DNA from: an uncultured Porphyromonas sp.
GTDB taxonomy: Bacteria > Bacteroidota > Bacteroidia > Bacteroidales > Porphyromonadaceae
DNA: 64,000 nucleotides
NCBI RefSeq assembly: GCF_938023125.1
Contig: NZ_CALHDW010000011.1
Span: forward strand, 62,001 to 126,000
Direction of reading: 5' to 3'
This document shows positions 50,988 to 60,307 of this stretch, piece by piece. How positions within the stretch are numbered: position 1 is the stretch's first letter; each line of letters opens with the position of its first letter. The position numbers and the translations under genes are program-made. Below the pieces are notes generated by a model. The model did no database searches. It was not told where the DNA came from and saw nothing but the letters and a program-made list of their open reading frames with translations.

Positions 50988-52964
50988 TTACTCTTCTTTA
51001 TTTGTGGTTTCGTATATATTGGCAAGTTCGTCCAGGGTTCGCCTGCATAGCTCCCACTGCTCCAAGAGCACCTTGCGTCGCCTTAATAAATACCAAACGT
51101 AAGGCAAAGATAAGGGTAAGATGCCCAATAAAGCAATATATATCACTTTTTTCTTGGGGAGTAGAGGCGCGAAAATAGCGGGCAATTGTGGTAGGTCCAT
51201 AAGTTTGGCAAGGACCAATCTATTGTCGGTATCCACGAGGCGATTGACCAAGCGATCGAGGCTCTGAGAGGTATCACTATAGGCTCTATTGAGTTGGGTT
51301 AGGGTAGCAAACCCGATACGGCGATGGGTGACGAATGGGTTCTTAGCCACCTCGTGCATGCTCTTTTGAGCCGTTGAGATGAGGATTCTTGCCTCTTCGT
51401 TGGGGACATAATCGAGGATAAGTTCTTTGGGAACGATATTGCGAATGCGCTCCGGACGCAGGAACTTTTTGAGTCGGAATATAAGCTCGTCGAGGTTGAG
51501 AGCCACGGAGTCTCGAGAGGCTTCGTAGGTGAGGAAGGCTCCAATGGGCAGGAGTATAAAGGTAGAGAACCACATCCCCAACCACGTGGGCCAGGTGCCG
51601 TTATAGCTCAGGTTGAAGCCCAACGTATCGATCATGTAGTAGACCACAAAAAGCAGGATGCTAGCGACCATGGGCATCCCGATGCCCCCTTTTCGGATGA
51701 GAGCCCCTAGGGGAGCTCCGATGAAAAAGAAGACAATGCAGGCTACGGGGAAGGTGAACTTGCGGTGGCGCTCTTGGCTGTGCGAGCGGAAGTTGTATGC
51801 CTCGGCTTGATAGGCTCCATCCCAGAAAGTGGCAAGCTCAGACATGTTGCGCAACTTCTCGGAGGCGGTCGTGAGCGAGAGTTGTAGCTGCTCGGGGCTT
51901 GCCATGCGGTAGAGACTATCGAGCGTTATTGTCTGATGCTTGGCTCCTTGCTCCAAGGCTTTTAGGTGTTGCTTTGCCTCCGGGGAGGAATCGAGGGGGC
52001 GGATGCTGGTTTGGGTGTACCTGTCGGCTAGCGACCCCGAGAGGGCTTCTCGGGCATTGTTGCGCCCTACGCTGTCGAGGTGATATATGGCAGTGTCCCG
52101 GATGTAGCGGTTGAGTTGCAAAAGGTTCTTCCCCACGAATTGGCTACGCAGCCCCTCGTCGTCGATCATCTTGAAGTTCGTATCGAACCAAATAACAATG
52201 CGTTTGTGTGAGAAATGCTCCTTGAGGTAAGAGGCCGGTAGGTCACTATCGTAGGAGGCGGCGTTGCCGGAGCCTTCGAAGAATGAGCCTTGAGAGAGTT
52301 GTTCAAAGCTCTCGCCTTTGTAGAGATCGAGGGTAAGGAAGGTCTTGGTGGCGTCCATTTGTAGTTTCCCCGAGTCTGCCAATACGATCCGTGGTTGGCC
52401 GCTACCTCTGGAGAAATCATAGATCATGAGCTCGTGTAGGGTGCGATTTTCATGATCTTTTTTCTTGACAAATAGACTATACCCGGGTATTTGGTTGTAG
52501 AAAACCCCTTGGGGAATTTCCAAATCGGGGCGTGATTGCTGTGCCGAAAAGATGATCTGGAAGAACTTGACTTGGGCATCCATCATGGCCGTATTGAGGT
52601 AGACAAAAAGGGCTACCCCGATAGTAACCCCCACCACGAAGAGGGGAGACATGATGCGATATAGGGGGACGCCCGCACTTTTCATGGCAAGTAGCTCGAG
52701 ACGCTCGCCCAAGCCCCCAAAGGTCATTACGGAGGCGAGCAAAATCCCTAGCGGAGTTGCCGTGGGAAGTGCCATTACGGCGGCATGGAAAAGCAACTGG
52801 AAAAGCACCCAAGTGTCGAGCCCTCGCCCCACGATTTCGTCGGCACGAGACCAAAGCATTTGCATCAGTACAACAAACCAGCAGATCACGAAAGTCATAG
52901 CCAGCAGGGGTATAAACTGCTGGATTATGTACGTGTACATCCGCTTGGGAGGGGCCATCTTCAT
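50988..52964 (-). CDS. LptF/LptG-family permease
   Basis: 658-aa inner-membrane protein of the YjgP/YjgQ family, part of the LPS transport machine that lifts LPS to the outer membrane. N-terminal helices (about 10-30, 55-75, 100-120: MYTYIIQQFIPLLAMTFVICW, GILLASVMTFGGLGERLELLAMKSAGVPLYRIMSPL) with the conserved ELLAMKSAG segment, a periplasmic jellyroll-like domain (about 130-300), and C-terminal helices beginning KFTFPVACIVFFFIGAPLGALIRKGGIG. The extra about 180 residues at the C-terminus, with two more hydrophobic segments, are beyond the 360-aa E. coli proteins. The lptB ABC subunit is not in the window. Confidence 0.9.
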   Translation of the reverse strand: MKMAPPKRMYTYIIQQFIPLLAMTFVICWFVVLMQMLWSRADEIVGRGLDTWVLFQLLFHAAVMALPTATPLGILLASVMTFGGLGERLELLAMKSAGVPLYRIMSPLFVVGVTIGVALFVYLNTAMMDAQVKFFQIIFSAQQSRPDLEIPQGVFYNQIPGYSLFVKKKDHENRTLHELMIYDFSRGSGQPRIVLADSGKLQMDATKTFLTLDLYKGESFEQLSQGSFFEGSGNAASYDSDLPASYLKEHFSHKRIVIWFDTNFKMIDDEGLRSQFVGKNLLQLNRYIRDTAIYHLDSVGRNNAREALSGSLADRYTQTSIRPLDSSPEAKQHLKALEQGAKHQTITLDSLYRMASPEQLQLSLTTASEKLRNMSELATFWDGAYQAEAYNFRSHSQERHRKFTFPVACIVFFFIGAPLGALIRKGGIGMPMVASILLFVVYYMIDTLGFNLSYNGTWPTWLGMWFSTFILLPIGAFLTYEASRDSVALNLDELIFRLKKFLRPERIRNIVPKELILDYVPNEEARILISTAQKSMHEVAKNPFVTHRRIGFATLTQLNRAYSDTSQSLDRLVNRLVDTDNRLVLAKLMDLPQLPAIFAPLLPKKKVIYIALLGILPLSLPYVWYLLRRRKVLLEQWELCRRTLDELANIYETTNKEE

Positions 52965-52989
52965 CTTCTGCTAAGTCCAATACGTCTTA

Positions 52990-52997
52990 CAAAAGTA
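52990..52997 (-). promoter_or_regulatory. -7 promoter box for the LptF/G-ribBA operon
   Basis: Minus-strand TACTTTTG, 26 bases upstream of the ATG. No -33 TTG. Confidence 0.4.
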
Positions 52998-53069
52998 CAC
53001 ACAAATACCGACTAACCCCCGCTACCCTATGGGAGTAATAGCCTTCGTCTGGTAGCGAGAGGTGGGCAA

Positions 53070-54440
53070 TTAGATGTTCATCTCGAAGCCAAAGCTTAAA
53101 AGCTGATTTATCTGTATGCGAGATAGTAGATCGGGGCCGTGGGATGCGGCATCATCGAAGCGAAGTTGTAGATTCACTCGCGTTGAGAAAAACTTGGAGA
53201 AGGCAAAGATGAGGGCGTTCTCCCATTCTGTTTCGATACGCTTGTAACTTGTATTGTAGTAGAAGCGAGATTGCCAACGGAAGGTATCTGAGAAGTCCCA
53301 AGTGAGGTCGGCACGAAGCATCGAGCCAATAGCCGAGTAGAGCGTCTTTCCGTCCTTAAAGCCGTGGCGAGCTAGGTCTATATCGTGGCGCTGCGTCCAG
53401 CGGAAGTCGTAAGCGATAGGGGCTAGATTGACTTCGAAGCGAGCCTTACGACCATAGTGCGTACTCGACTTGTAGTCATAGACATACTTGAGACCGAGAC
53501 CAAATGTGGCAACAACAGGAGAGAGGGGAGCACTCAGAATGTCTGTTTTATTTTCTAGTCTCATGGTAAAGACTTGGGTGCGCACTTCGGCATCTAGGGT
53601 GTAGAAAAGATTCTGTACAGCCTGGACCCCCAGGTTGCTATGGAGGCGGATCAGGTCGTCCGCTACGCGGTAACGGCTCACTTGGTCCGAGGGGCTGGTG
53701 AAGATACTTAACCGCCACTCTAGCTCATTATTCCAGGAGAGTTTATCCCTTTTATAGTCGAGTTTGAAATGCTGACGGGTATAAAGATTGAGGTTGCTAC
53801 TCCCCCCTTTGTGCCAATTGCCGGAGATATAGTTTTGAGAGAACTGAATAACACTATTCCATCCCGGCGTCCAATACTTACGGGGAGCCATAAAACGTCT
53901 CAGCCCCGATAAGGGGTCTTTGTCCAAAACTCCGATGGTAGGGGTTTCGCCAATGGCTACACCGGCTGCTGCAATCGTCTCTTCGGTGATGCGGTGTGCC
54001 TCTAGATCTGTGTGGGTCTCACGGAAGATCTGCGGGTAGCAAGATTGGATTTGCTGAAAGAGTGCCTCGTCGAGGTTATACCCATCCACCATTGATTGTA
54101 GTCCCATGGGTTGCTTGAGCGGGTTGCTTGCCGCCATATGGGTAAGAGCGAGGGGCTCTAGAAGGCTCTTGTGCTTCGGCTCCAGCAGTGCCGGACGTGT
54201 GGAGGGACGCATGGAAAACCACCCGGCAAGCCAAGAGCGGTAGAGTACCTTTGGTAGAGAAGAGTCCTCTCCGGCTTGCGCTTCTGCCTCTGTTTGGGAA
54301 GCCTTCTCTTGCTGTTGGTAGATAGAGTCTGATGCGACCGGCTCTTGTGCATGGGCCAAAGGGGGTGAGGCGAGGGTTATAACCATTGCCCCAAATGCCG
54401 TAGCGCCGAGGAGCAACGAGTGCAGTATGTTTTGTTTCAT
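53070..54440 (-). CDS. DUF3078 outer-membrane beta-barrel protein
   Basis: 456 aa. The signal peptide ends PLAHA before Gln32; a low-complexity acidic/Gln stretch follows (about 40-60). The C-terminal about 280 residues have the DUF3078 pattern: SQNYISGNWHKGGSSNLNLYTRQHFKLDYKRDKLSWNNELEW, IRLHSNLGVQAVQNLFYTLDAEVRTQ, ending LLSFGFEMNI. It is the last of a three-gene run (LysM protein, PorT-like barrel, DUF3078) with gaps of about 20 bases. Outer-membrane location is inferred; function unknown. Confidence 0.8.
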   Translation of the reverse strand: MKQNILHSLLLGATAFGAMVITLASPPLAHAQEPVASDSIYQQQEKASQTEAEAQAGEDSSLPKVLYRSWLAGWFSMRPSTRPALLEPKHKSLLEPLALTHMAASNPLKQPMGLQSMVDGYNLDEALFQQIQSCYPQIFRETHTDLEAHRITEETIAAAGVAIGETPTIGVLDKDPLSGLRRFMAPRKYWTPGWNSVIQFSQNYISGNWHKGGSSNLNLYTRQHFKLDYKRDKLSWNNELEWRLSIFTSPSDQVSRYRVADDLIRLHSNLGVQAVQNLFYTLDAEVRTQVFTMRLENKTDILSAPLSPVVATFGLGLKYVYDYKSSTHYGRKARFEVNLAPIAYDFRWTQRHDIDLARHGFKDGKTLYSAIGSMLRADLTWDFSDTFRWQSRFYYNTSYKRIETEWENALIFAFSKFFSTRVNLQLRFDDAASHGPDLLSRIQINQLLSFGFEMNI

Positions 54441-54461
54441 TATGTGAGAAAATTTCCTTGT

Positions 54462-55136
54462 TTAGAGTACTCTGAATAAATAAGTGACCTTGGCAACACC
54501 GGCCATTTCGCTGGCTTTGCTGTAGGGATCGGATACCGTGGTATTAAAAATATCGTTGAATCCGTAGTAAAAACGCCCCTCTAGTTCGATGCGTTGTCGG
54601 CCGATCGTGAGCGCAACAAGAGGCCCACCAGTCACTCCCCATGCAAAGCGGTGTGCGACTGACAAAGAGTGCCGTTGTCTTTCGCTCGTGGTGAATGTAT
54701 CGCCTTTGGTATAGCTTTTCTCCCCAAGCATATAACCGATCTTAGGCCCCGCTTTAATCCCTAGACGCACCTTGCCTATGGGGTAGAAGAGTTGGCACAG
54801 AAGAGGCATCTCGATCATGTGCAAACGGCGGGTATAGGCTATGCCTGCACGTGACTCCGAGAATTGCTCGGTCCACCCCCGCAGTGCATAGTTAAGCTCG
54901 AGTGATATAGCTGTGTAGGGGCTATTCTCCACCGATGCCGAGACCCCTACGGTTGGACCCAGGCAGATGCCCTGTAGTACGTTGGGCATAAAAGCTACCT
55001 GGGATAGGGTCATCCCCAAAGAGCCTCCCAGGTGTAGTGAGGGGGCTACAATGCTCGGGGCGTCGGTCTGAGCGGAGAGCGAAAAAAATGAACCTAGGGC
55101 AATGAGCCCGATTCGGATGGTGCGAAATAGAGACAT
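54462..55136 (-). CDS. PorT-like outer-membrane beta-barrel protein
   Basis: 224 aa. The signal peptide ends SLSA before Gln23. An eight-stranded barrel pattern (GGSLGMTLSQVAF, AISLELNYALRGWTE, RLHMIEMPLLCQLFYPIGKVRLGIKAGPKIGYML, RIELEGRFYYGFNDIF, MAGVAKVTYLFRVL) matches the outer-membrane beta-barrel group that includes PorT, a T9SS component, but also many unrelated small barrels. The gene is too generic in sequence to be called PorT itself. It sits between the LysM and DUF3078 genes with short gaps. Confidence 0.78.
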   Translation of the reverse strand: MSLFRTIRIGLIALGSFFSLSAQTDAPSIVAPSLHLGGSLGMTLSQVAFMPNVLQGICLGPTVGVSASVENSPYTAISLELNYALRGWTEQFSESRAGIAYTRRLHMIEMPLLCQLFYPIGKVRLGIKAGPKIGYMLGEKSYTKGDTFTTSERQRHSLSVAHRFAWGVTGGPLVALTIGRQRIELEGRFYYGFNDIFNTTVSDPYSKASEMAGVAKVTYLFRVL

Positions 55137-55158
55137 ATCTCGGCTCTTGGATTGGGGG

Positions 55159-56721
55159 TTAGAAGATTACGTTGTGTCGTGTACCCACCCCACTGGCAGA
55201 GTAGTTGATGAAGAAAAGCCCCACACTTGTGAAGTGACTTTCGCCATCTGCTTTGCGGAATACAAAGTCGCTCTGCAACCCATCGTGAGGGATCTCTCCG
55301 AAGGCTTGTGGAATCTGCATGGCGTATCCCGTCCATGCTTGTACAAAGTAGGAGGCAACGTCGTAGCCCAAAACAGCATACTTGGGGTAGCCATCGAGGC
55401 GAGAGCCGTTGAACCATTTATTGTACTCTTTAGCGAACTGGAGGCTCTCTGTTTTGGTCTCGTCGAAGTAGAACGAGGAGTAAATGGTGCTCCCCAAAGC
55501 GCCTATCTTCTTGCAGAAGTCATGTCCGTATGATTGCCACTCCGGATACCCAAAAAGATGAATATTGGAGGCATTTCCAAAGCTCTTTTCGATGGATTTG
55601 ATCACCATCTGTGTCGGCTCTTGGCGCCCATCGTTGAGCATAATGATGGTCTCTTTGCTGTCTTTTTCGAAGCCCCAATTGCCTGCTTTGGCATCGTAGA
55701 AACTACAAACTTTGTAGGGAACATTCTCTTTGTCCAGACGCTTTTTGAGGGCGTTGATAACGGGGATGTGGTTGCCCGAGGGGTGCTCTACAAACACAAT
55801 TCTGCGGCCGTGAGCCTTGTCGGCAAAGGCAAGCGATAGATAGGGGTAGAGGTCCTTCTGGTCTGGATTGAGCTGATATACCGTATTGGGGTACTGGTTA
55901 GAGTGGCTTTGGGCGATAAAGGGAGAGACGTAGATTGCATTTTTGCCACCCACGTAGCGGCCCAGAAGTCGGGTAGTGCCGTCTGTATGGCCCCCTATGA
56001 TGATGTTACAAGGGTCGAGCTTCCCTTCGTCGATAAGTTGTTGTATGGCTTGCTCGTTTTCGGCATGATAGGTGTCGATACGAGCGGAGATCCCTCTTTC
56101 TTTTAGTTTTAGCATCCCCATCAAAAAGCCTTCGTAGAAGTGGACGTAACGAGCCGGTCCATTCTTGCCAATAGGCAGCAATAGGGCGATGTGGGCCTTA
56201 TTCGCCTGAGTCTGCTGGCGAGCTTGGGTGGGCGCAGTCTGCTTTTGGGATGTTTTGTTTTCGCTGGTGGAGGGTGCAATCTTGATTACTCTGCCTACGG
56301 CAATCTGGTCTGCTTCCAAACCCGGATTGAGTTTCAGGAGGGCAGGTACTGTAGTGCCATACCGGCGAGCAATAGCGTAGAGCGTATCGCCACTCTGCAC
56401 CACGTGTTCGTTGGCTTGTGTGCCGGCGGTGGTAGAAGATGGCTTTTGCGCTTTGTCCGAATCAGCCTTCTGGGGCAAGGGGATTTGCAGGTGTTCTCCG
56501 ATGCGAATACCATACTCAGAGCCGGGGTTAAGCCTATATATATCCTCTTCAGATACTTTGTATCTACGAGAGATCGAGTATACGGTCTCTTTTTCTTGTA
56601 CTATATGGACGTAGGTTTTCGCCGTTTGGGCAGAAAGCCGTGCGCACGAAAAAGAGAGTGTCGCAATGAGGGAGAGGAGAAAAAGTGTGTGCTTAATACC
56701 TCTCTGTAGGGTTGCTTTCAT
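55159..56721 (-). CDS. LysM/periplasmic-binding-type I fusion protein
   Basis: 520 aa. The signal peptide ends RLSA before Gln33. Two LysM domains (about 39-82, VQEKETVYSISRRYKVSEEDIYRLNPG; about 105-148, VQSGDTLYAIARRYGTTVPALLKLNPG) bind peptidoglycan. A Gln/Thr-rich linker leads to a type I periplasmic-binding fold (about 175-515: HIALLLPIGKNGPARYVHFYEGFLMGM, NIIIGGHTDGTTRLLGRYVGGKNAIYVSPF, GYPEWQSYGHDF). This fusion resembles the LpoA plan of a wall-bound binding-protein domain that stimulates penicillin-binding proteins, but homology to LpoA is not claimed. First gene of the run with the PorT-like and DUF3078 genes. Confidence 0.85.
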   Translation of the reverse strand: MKATLQRGIKHTLFLLSLIATLSFSCARLSAQTAKTYVHIVQEKETVYSISRRYKVSEEDIYRLNPGSEYGIRIGEHLQIPLPQKADSDKAQKPSSTTAGTQANEHVVQSGDTLYAIARRYGTTVPALLKLNPGLEADQIAVGRVIKIAPSTSENKTSQKQTAPTQARQQTQANKAHIALLLPIGKNGPARYVHFYEGFLMGMLKLKERGISARIDTYHAENEQAIQQLIDEGKLDPCNIIIGGHTDGTTRLLGRYVGGKNAIYVSPFIAQSHSNQYPNTVYQLNPDQKDLYPYLSLAFADKAHGRRIVFVEHPSGNHIPVINALKKRLDKENVPYKVCSFYDAKAGNWGFEKDSKETIIMLNDGRQEPTQMVIKSIEKSFGNASNIHLFGYPEWQSYGHDFCKKIGALGSTIYSSFYFDETKTESLQFAKEYNKWFNGSRLDGYPKYAVLGYDVASYFVQAWTGYAMQIPQAFGEIPHDGLQSDFVFRKADGESHFTSVGLFFINYSASGVGTRHNVIF

Positions 56722-56755
56722 AATCTAGTTTACTCTAGTTACCTATACTGTTTGG

Positions 56756-56763
56756 CAAAGATA
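56756..56763 (-). promoter_or_regulatory. -7 promoter box for the LysM operon
   Basis: Minus-strand TATCTTTG, 35 bases upstream of the LysM gene. Confidence 0.45.
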
Positions 56764-56930
56764 CTAATCACTGAGCAAAGAGGCCTCTTTTCCCTTTTTA
56801 GTTGAGTTTATATTCCTTTCTTGCTCTTTGCTAATAGAGTCTTAGTAGCTTGATGGATAGTGGATTATCTATGTTGTGAGACCGAGTGGGTGCAGGGGGT
56901 GGAAAAATCCGGTGAGAAATGAAAAATAAA

Positions 56931-57031
56931 TAGGGCAGAATCCCCATAGGTTTTTATGGAGAAATATTTCTTTTTTTACCCGGAAATGGAGTACAGTTCT
57001 GCCCTAAAGTTTTTTAGAAATTAGGCAACAC
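56931..57031. repeat. Intergenic repeat element, copy E, with perfect terminal inverted repeats
   Basis: TAGGGCAGAA (56931-56940) and TTCTGCCCTA (56997-57006) form a perfect 10-base inverted repeat around 56 bases that include GAAATATTTCTTTTTTT and GGAAATGGAGTACAG; then AAGTTTTTTAG...TAGGC. It is followed by a CCTCGC/GCGAGG hairpin (57037-57051) and two GGAGAGTGGAG direct repeats. It lies in the 427-base gap between the hybrid kinase and LysM genes. Confidence 0.6.
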
Positions 57032-57148
57032 TTTTTCCTCGCATGGCGAGGTATCTTTTTTTGGTGTGCGGAGAGTGGAGTTTTTTCGTCGTAGCTCTTT
57101 TCTTCTGCCCACGGAGAGTGGAGAGGTAGCCTACAGGAAGATATTTGT

Positions 57149-60061
57149 CTACAGATTCGGATGCTTTCCCCTTTTGTAGTCGGATGGCGTAATGCCGCAG
57201 ACGTTTTTGAAGGCGCGTACAAAGTTGGAGTAGTTGTTGAATCCACATTGATCGGCTATATCTGAGAAGCTGAGGTCCGCATCCCCCTCTAGTAGAGTCT
57301 TCGCTTTTTTGATCTTGATACGTTGGATATAAGCGGCAGGCGTATACCCGGTAAGAGCTACTACTTTACGATAGAACTGGCTATTACTCATGCACATATT
57401 GGAGGCGAGGAGCGAAACGTTGATCTCCTTTTGGCGGTTAAGTTGCAGGTAGATGGTGTCCGTTATCTTGGTGAGGAACCGTAGGTCGCTTCTATCGGGT
57501 TGAGCCGTTTCTTCCTCTTCACGATTTCCTTTTGACTCTATCATGGTCTGCATGAACTTCTCCTGCAAAAGGCGTCGGCTCTCGAGAAGCTTGTTTACTC
57601 GAGTACGTAACTCATCTCCGTTGAATGGCTTGGCGAGGTAGGCATCAGCCCCGGATTCTATACAGTTGATCCGCTCCTTTTCTGAGATCTTGGCCGTTAT
57701 GACCACGATAGGAATATGGTTGATAATCTCATCGCTGCGCACCTGACGGCATAGTTCGAATCCATCCATCTTGGGCATCATTAGGTCGGTAATGATTAGG
57801 TCGGGCACGAGTTCTTTAGCCTTTTCTAATCCCTCTATACCATTGGTGGCATAGGATATAGTACAGTGCTTGCCAAACTGAGATCCGATGTAGGCTGCGA
57901 TGTCGGTGTTGTCTTCGATAATGAGAAGGTGACAGCTACTGTCCTCGGCGATGGCGTCTTTGAGTGCCTCTTTCTCCTCGTGAAGTATGGGCTTATTGTA
58001 TTCGATTTCGTTGGATAGTCGCTGCTGGCAATAGTTGTGGATGGGTATACTGAGGCGGAATGTAGTACCCTTGCCTTGTGTGCTTTCGACGGCTATCTTG
58101 CCTTCTATGGCATCTATTATCTGTTTTACGAGAGCTAACCCCACACCTGTACCGATGTGCTGGGTATCGTTGCCCGCTTGATAGAAGGGCTCAAAGATGT
58201 AGGTCAGGGCCTCGGGCGCAATTCCTTCTCCGGTGTCTGCCACCTCAAGTCGTAACTGCTCGTCTTCCCTCCATACGGTTACACTTACCTTCCCGTACTC
58301 GGGTGTAAACTTAAGAGCATTAGAGAGGAGGTTGTTCATTATCTTTACCGCATAGTCGGGTACAAAGTCCATCTCTACATCGTCTTTTGCGAAGAATTGT
58401 AGGTCGATGTTGCGGCTCATGGCAAAGTCGTGGTAGCTTTCGGCAATCATATTAAGGAAAGCCGTGATATTGCCGCAGCGCCAATCGGGGTTCCCAACCG
58501 ACGATTTGATCTTGGAGATGTCGAGGAGTTGATTGATGAGCGCAAGCAGACCTTTGCCTTGGCGCTCCATTACTTTTGCTTTTTCGCCTACCTCCTCCGG
58601 TGTAAAAGTCATCTCTTGGAGGTCGTGGCTCAGCCCAAGTATAACAGTGAGCGGAGTGCGGAATTCGTGGGTGACATTGGTGAAAAACAGCTCGCGTAGA
58701 GTGGATATTCTTTTCAATGCTAAGTGGTTGCGACGGCGTAGCCGGCCGGTGTAGAACAGCATTGCTAGGAGACCTGCCAGGATAAGTAGTATGAATCCTA
58801 GGATGGTAAAGCCAATATAGCGCATGTTACGCTCCTGCTCCAACTTCTGCCGAGCCTGACCCATATGCACCGATTGGCGGTCGCGCTCGATCTTTAGGCT
58901 TATGTTTTGGATTCGGTTTACCTTCTCCATGTCGAGCAGACTATCCTGCAGGGCATTTGCTCGTTCGTAAGAAATGAGGGCGGATTGGAAGTCTCCGGAG
59001 TGTTTGTAGTGCTCGTAGTAAAGATTATATACCTCAGCTTGATGCTCAGTGGACTTGATACGCTCGGCCATTGCTTTGGCTTTGCTGAGGTACTCTAGTT
59101 CGTTATCTTCTTCGCCTAAGGTGTGGGAAAGCCTGGCAAGGGCTATCAGAGAGTTGAGAGCGTGCCACTCGTCTGGCGAATCTTTCATTAAGTTGTAGGC
59201 TGCTGTATAGCTTTCTTTAGCCTTGTCGTACTCGTATTGCTTTTCGTAGAGGCCCCCAAGGTAGGTATGGCAGAGCGATATCCCGAGTTGGTTGTTCACC
59301 TCCTTATTTAGAGCCATTGACTTTTGGTAATAGACAAATGCAGAGTCAAGCTTTCCGTTCTTCTCGAAGATGGAGCCAAGGTTGGAGTAGTTAATCGCTT
59401 GTCCTACGGGACTTCCTAAAGCTTGCTCGCCCTCAAGAGCTAGGCGCAGAGCACTATCGGCCCGTTGATAGTTGCCTAGGGTCATGTAGATGTTGCCTAG
59501 TCCGTTAAGAGCTGTTACACGGTTCTTCTGGGCGGTATATGAGGAGTCTGACATCTCTTTACTGAGCGTCCAAGCACTGTAATGGTATTCCTGAGCGGCA
59601 TCGAGTACGCCCATTCTTCGGTAGTCGGTACCTATGTTATTTAATGCTTGTATCCACTCGAGAGTGTCTCCTATAAGCTCTGCTTGTTGCAGACCCTTGC
59701 TGTGGGCTCTCAGAGCCTCCTCAAAGCGGCAGTCTCTGCGTAGCTCGTTCCCCAATTGTTTTAGGGCAACGATGTTACCGAGTCGGTTGCCTTCGCTTTC
59801 TAGTTCTTTCTGTAAAAGAGTGAGAGAATCAATGCCATGGGTGGAAAACACAAGTTTATTTACCTCTTCTCGCTCCTCAGGCGTAAAGAGTGGAGCATCC
59901 TTTTTACAAGATGTGATAGGGAGAGATAAGAGAACAATCAAACCTAGAATGCATGTAGTCCAAAGATTGATTTTTTTTGTTCTCTTTATAAACACGAAAG
60001 GCTTGTGTGAGTGGGATAGAACCACCTTATAGCCGGGAGAGTCAAGTCTTTCTTCTTCCAT
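57149..60061 (-). CDS. Hybrid two-component regulator (TPR-HisKA-HATPase-REC-AraC)
   Basis: 970 aa combining sensor, kinase, receiver and DNA-binding parts. An N-terminal membrane helix (about 33-51) is followed by Cys52 (PITSC), which resembles a lipobox but is more likely part of a signal anchor. TPR repeats (about 100-385) form the periplasmic sensor; a second helix lies at about 415-438. HisKA has FTNVTHEFRTPLT (His465); HATPase has NNLLSNALKFTPE, VADTGEGIAPE and GTGVGLALVKQ. The receiver has LLIIEDNTDI, phospho-Asp759 in DLMMPKMDG and YLAKPF. An AraC-type helix-turn-helix ends the protein (about 865-970, SFSDIADQCGFNNYSNFVRAFK). It is divergent from the GH3/beta-lactamase gene. Unlike SusR-type members it has TPR instead of Y_Y_Y/beta-propeller sensors, so a polysaccharide ligand cannot be assumed. 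Confidence 0.93.
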   Translation of the reverse strand: MEEERLDSPGYKVVLSHSHKPFVFIKRTKKINLWTTCILGLIVLLSLPITSCKKDAPLFTPEEREEVNKLVFSTHGIDSLTLLQKELESEGNRLGNIVALKQLGNELRRDCRFEEALRAHSKGLQQAELIGDTLEWIQALNNIGTDYRRMGVLDAAQEYHYSAWTLSKEMSDSSYTAQKNRVTALNGLGNIYMTLGNYQRADSALRLALEGEQALGSPVGQAINYSNLGSIFEKNGKLDSAFVYYQKSMALNKEVNNQLGISLCHTYLGGLYEKQYEYDKAKESYTAAYNLMKDSPDEWHALNSLIALARLSHTLGEEDNELEYLSKAKAMAERIKSTEHQAEVYNLYYEHYKHSGDFQSALISYERANALQDSLLDMEKVNRIQNISLKIERDRQSVHMGQARQKLEQERNMRYIGFTILGFILLILAGLLAMLFYTGRLRRRNHLALKRISTLRELFFTNVTHEFRTPLTVILGLSHDLQEMTFTPEEVGEKAKVMERQGKGLLALINQLLDISKIKSSVGNPDWRCGNITAFLNMIAESYHDFAMSRNIDLQFFAKDDVEMDFVPDYAVKIMNNLLSNALKFTPEYGKVSVTVWREDEQLRLEVADTGEGIAPEALTYIFEPFYQAGNDTQHIGTGVGLALVKQIIDAIEGKIAVESTQGKGTTFRLSIPIHNYCQQRLSNEIEYNKPILHEEKEALKDAIAEDSSCHLLIIEDNTDIAAYIGSQFGKHCTISYATNGIEGLEKAKELVPDLIITDLMMPKMDGFELCRQVRSDEIINHIPIVVITAKISEKERINCIESGADAYLAKPFNGDELRTRVNKLLESRRLLQEKFMQTMIESKGNREEEETAQPDRSDLRFLTKITDTIYLQLNRQKEINVSLLASNMCMSNSQFYRKVVALTGYTPAAYIQRIKIKKAKTLLEGDADLSFSDIADQCGFNNYSNFVRAFKNVCGITPSDYKRGKHPNL

Positions 60062-60090
60062 TAAAACCCTTTATGGCTTAAAATCTTTTG

Positions 60091-60120
60091 CAAAGATGCA
60101 TGTTTAATGTTGAATAGCAA
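60091..60120 (-). promoter_or_regulatory. Possible promoter of the hybrid kinase gene
   Basis: Minus-strand TTG (60118-60120), 19 bases, CATCTTTG (60091-60098). Spacing is ideal; the -7 box departs at one position (C for T at its start). Confidence 0.4.
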
Positions 60121-60253
60121 GGTGTTTTCTGTATTTTTATCACTCTAAAAAACAATGGTTAATACGCTTTTAATTTTCCCTTTTTCTCGAAGAAATGCGG
60201 CTATTTTAAGGTTGAAAGGAAGGGGAACCCTTTACCTAGAAACGCATTTTAGG

Positions 60254-60307
60254 GCCCTCGAAACCGAAAAGCCAATTGCCGCTTAATCAAGGTTTCGGGG
60301 GCTTTTT
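60254..60307 (+). terminator. Orphan plus-strand terminator
   Basis: GCCCTCGAAACC (60254-60265) pairs over all 12 positions (one T-G) with GGTTTCGGGGGC (60291-60302), followed by TTTTT. No plus-strand gene precedes it; the upstream gene is on the other strand. A smaller hairpin AAGGG-GAA-CCCTT lies at about 60220-60232. It may end an unannotated small RNA. Confidence 0.65.

Noticed and set aside
54462..55136. Calling this gene PorT of the type IX secretion system
   Set aside because: The small-barrel pattern is shared by many families and no other T9SS machinery genes are adjacent.
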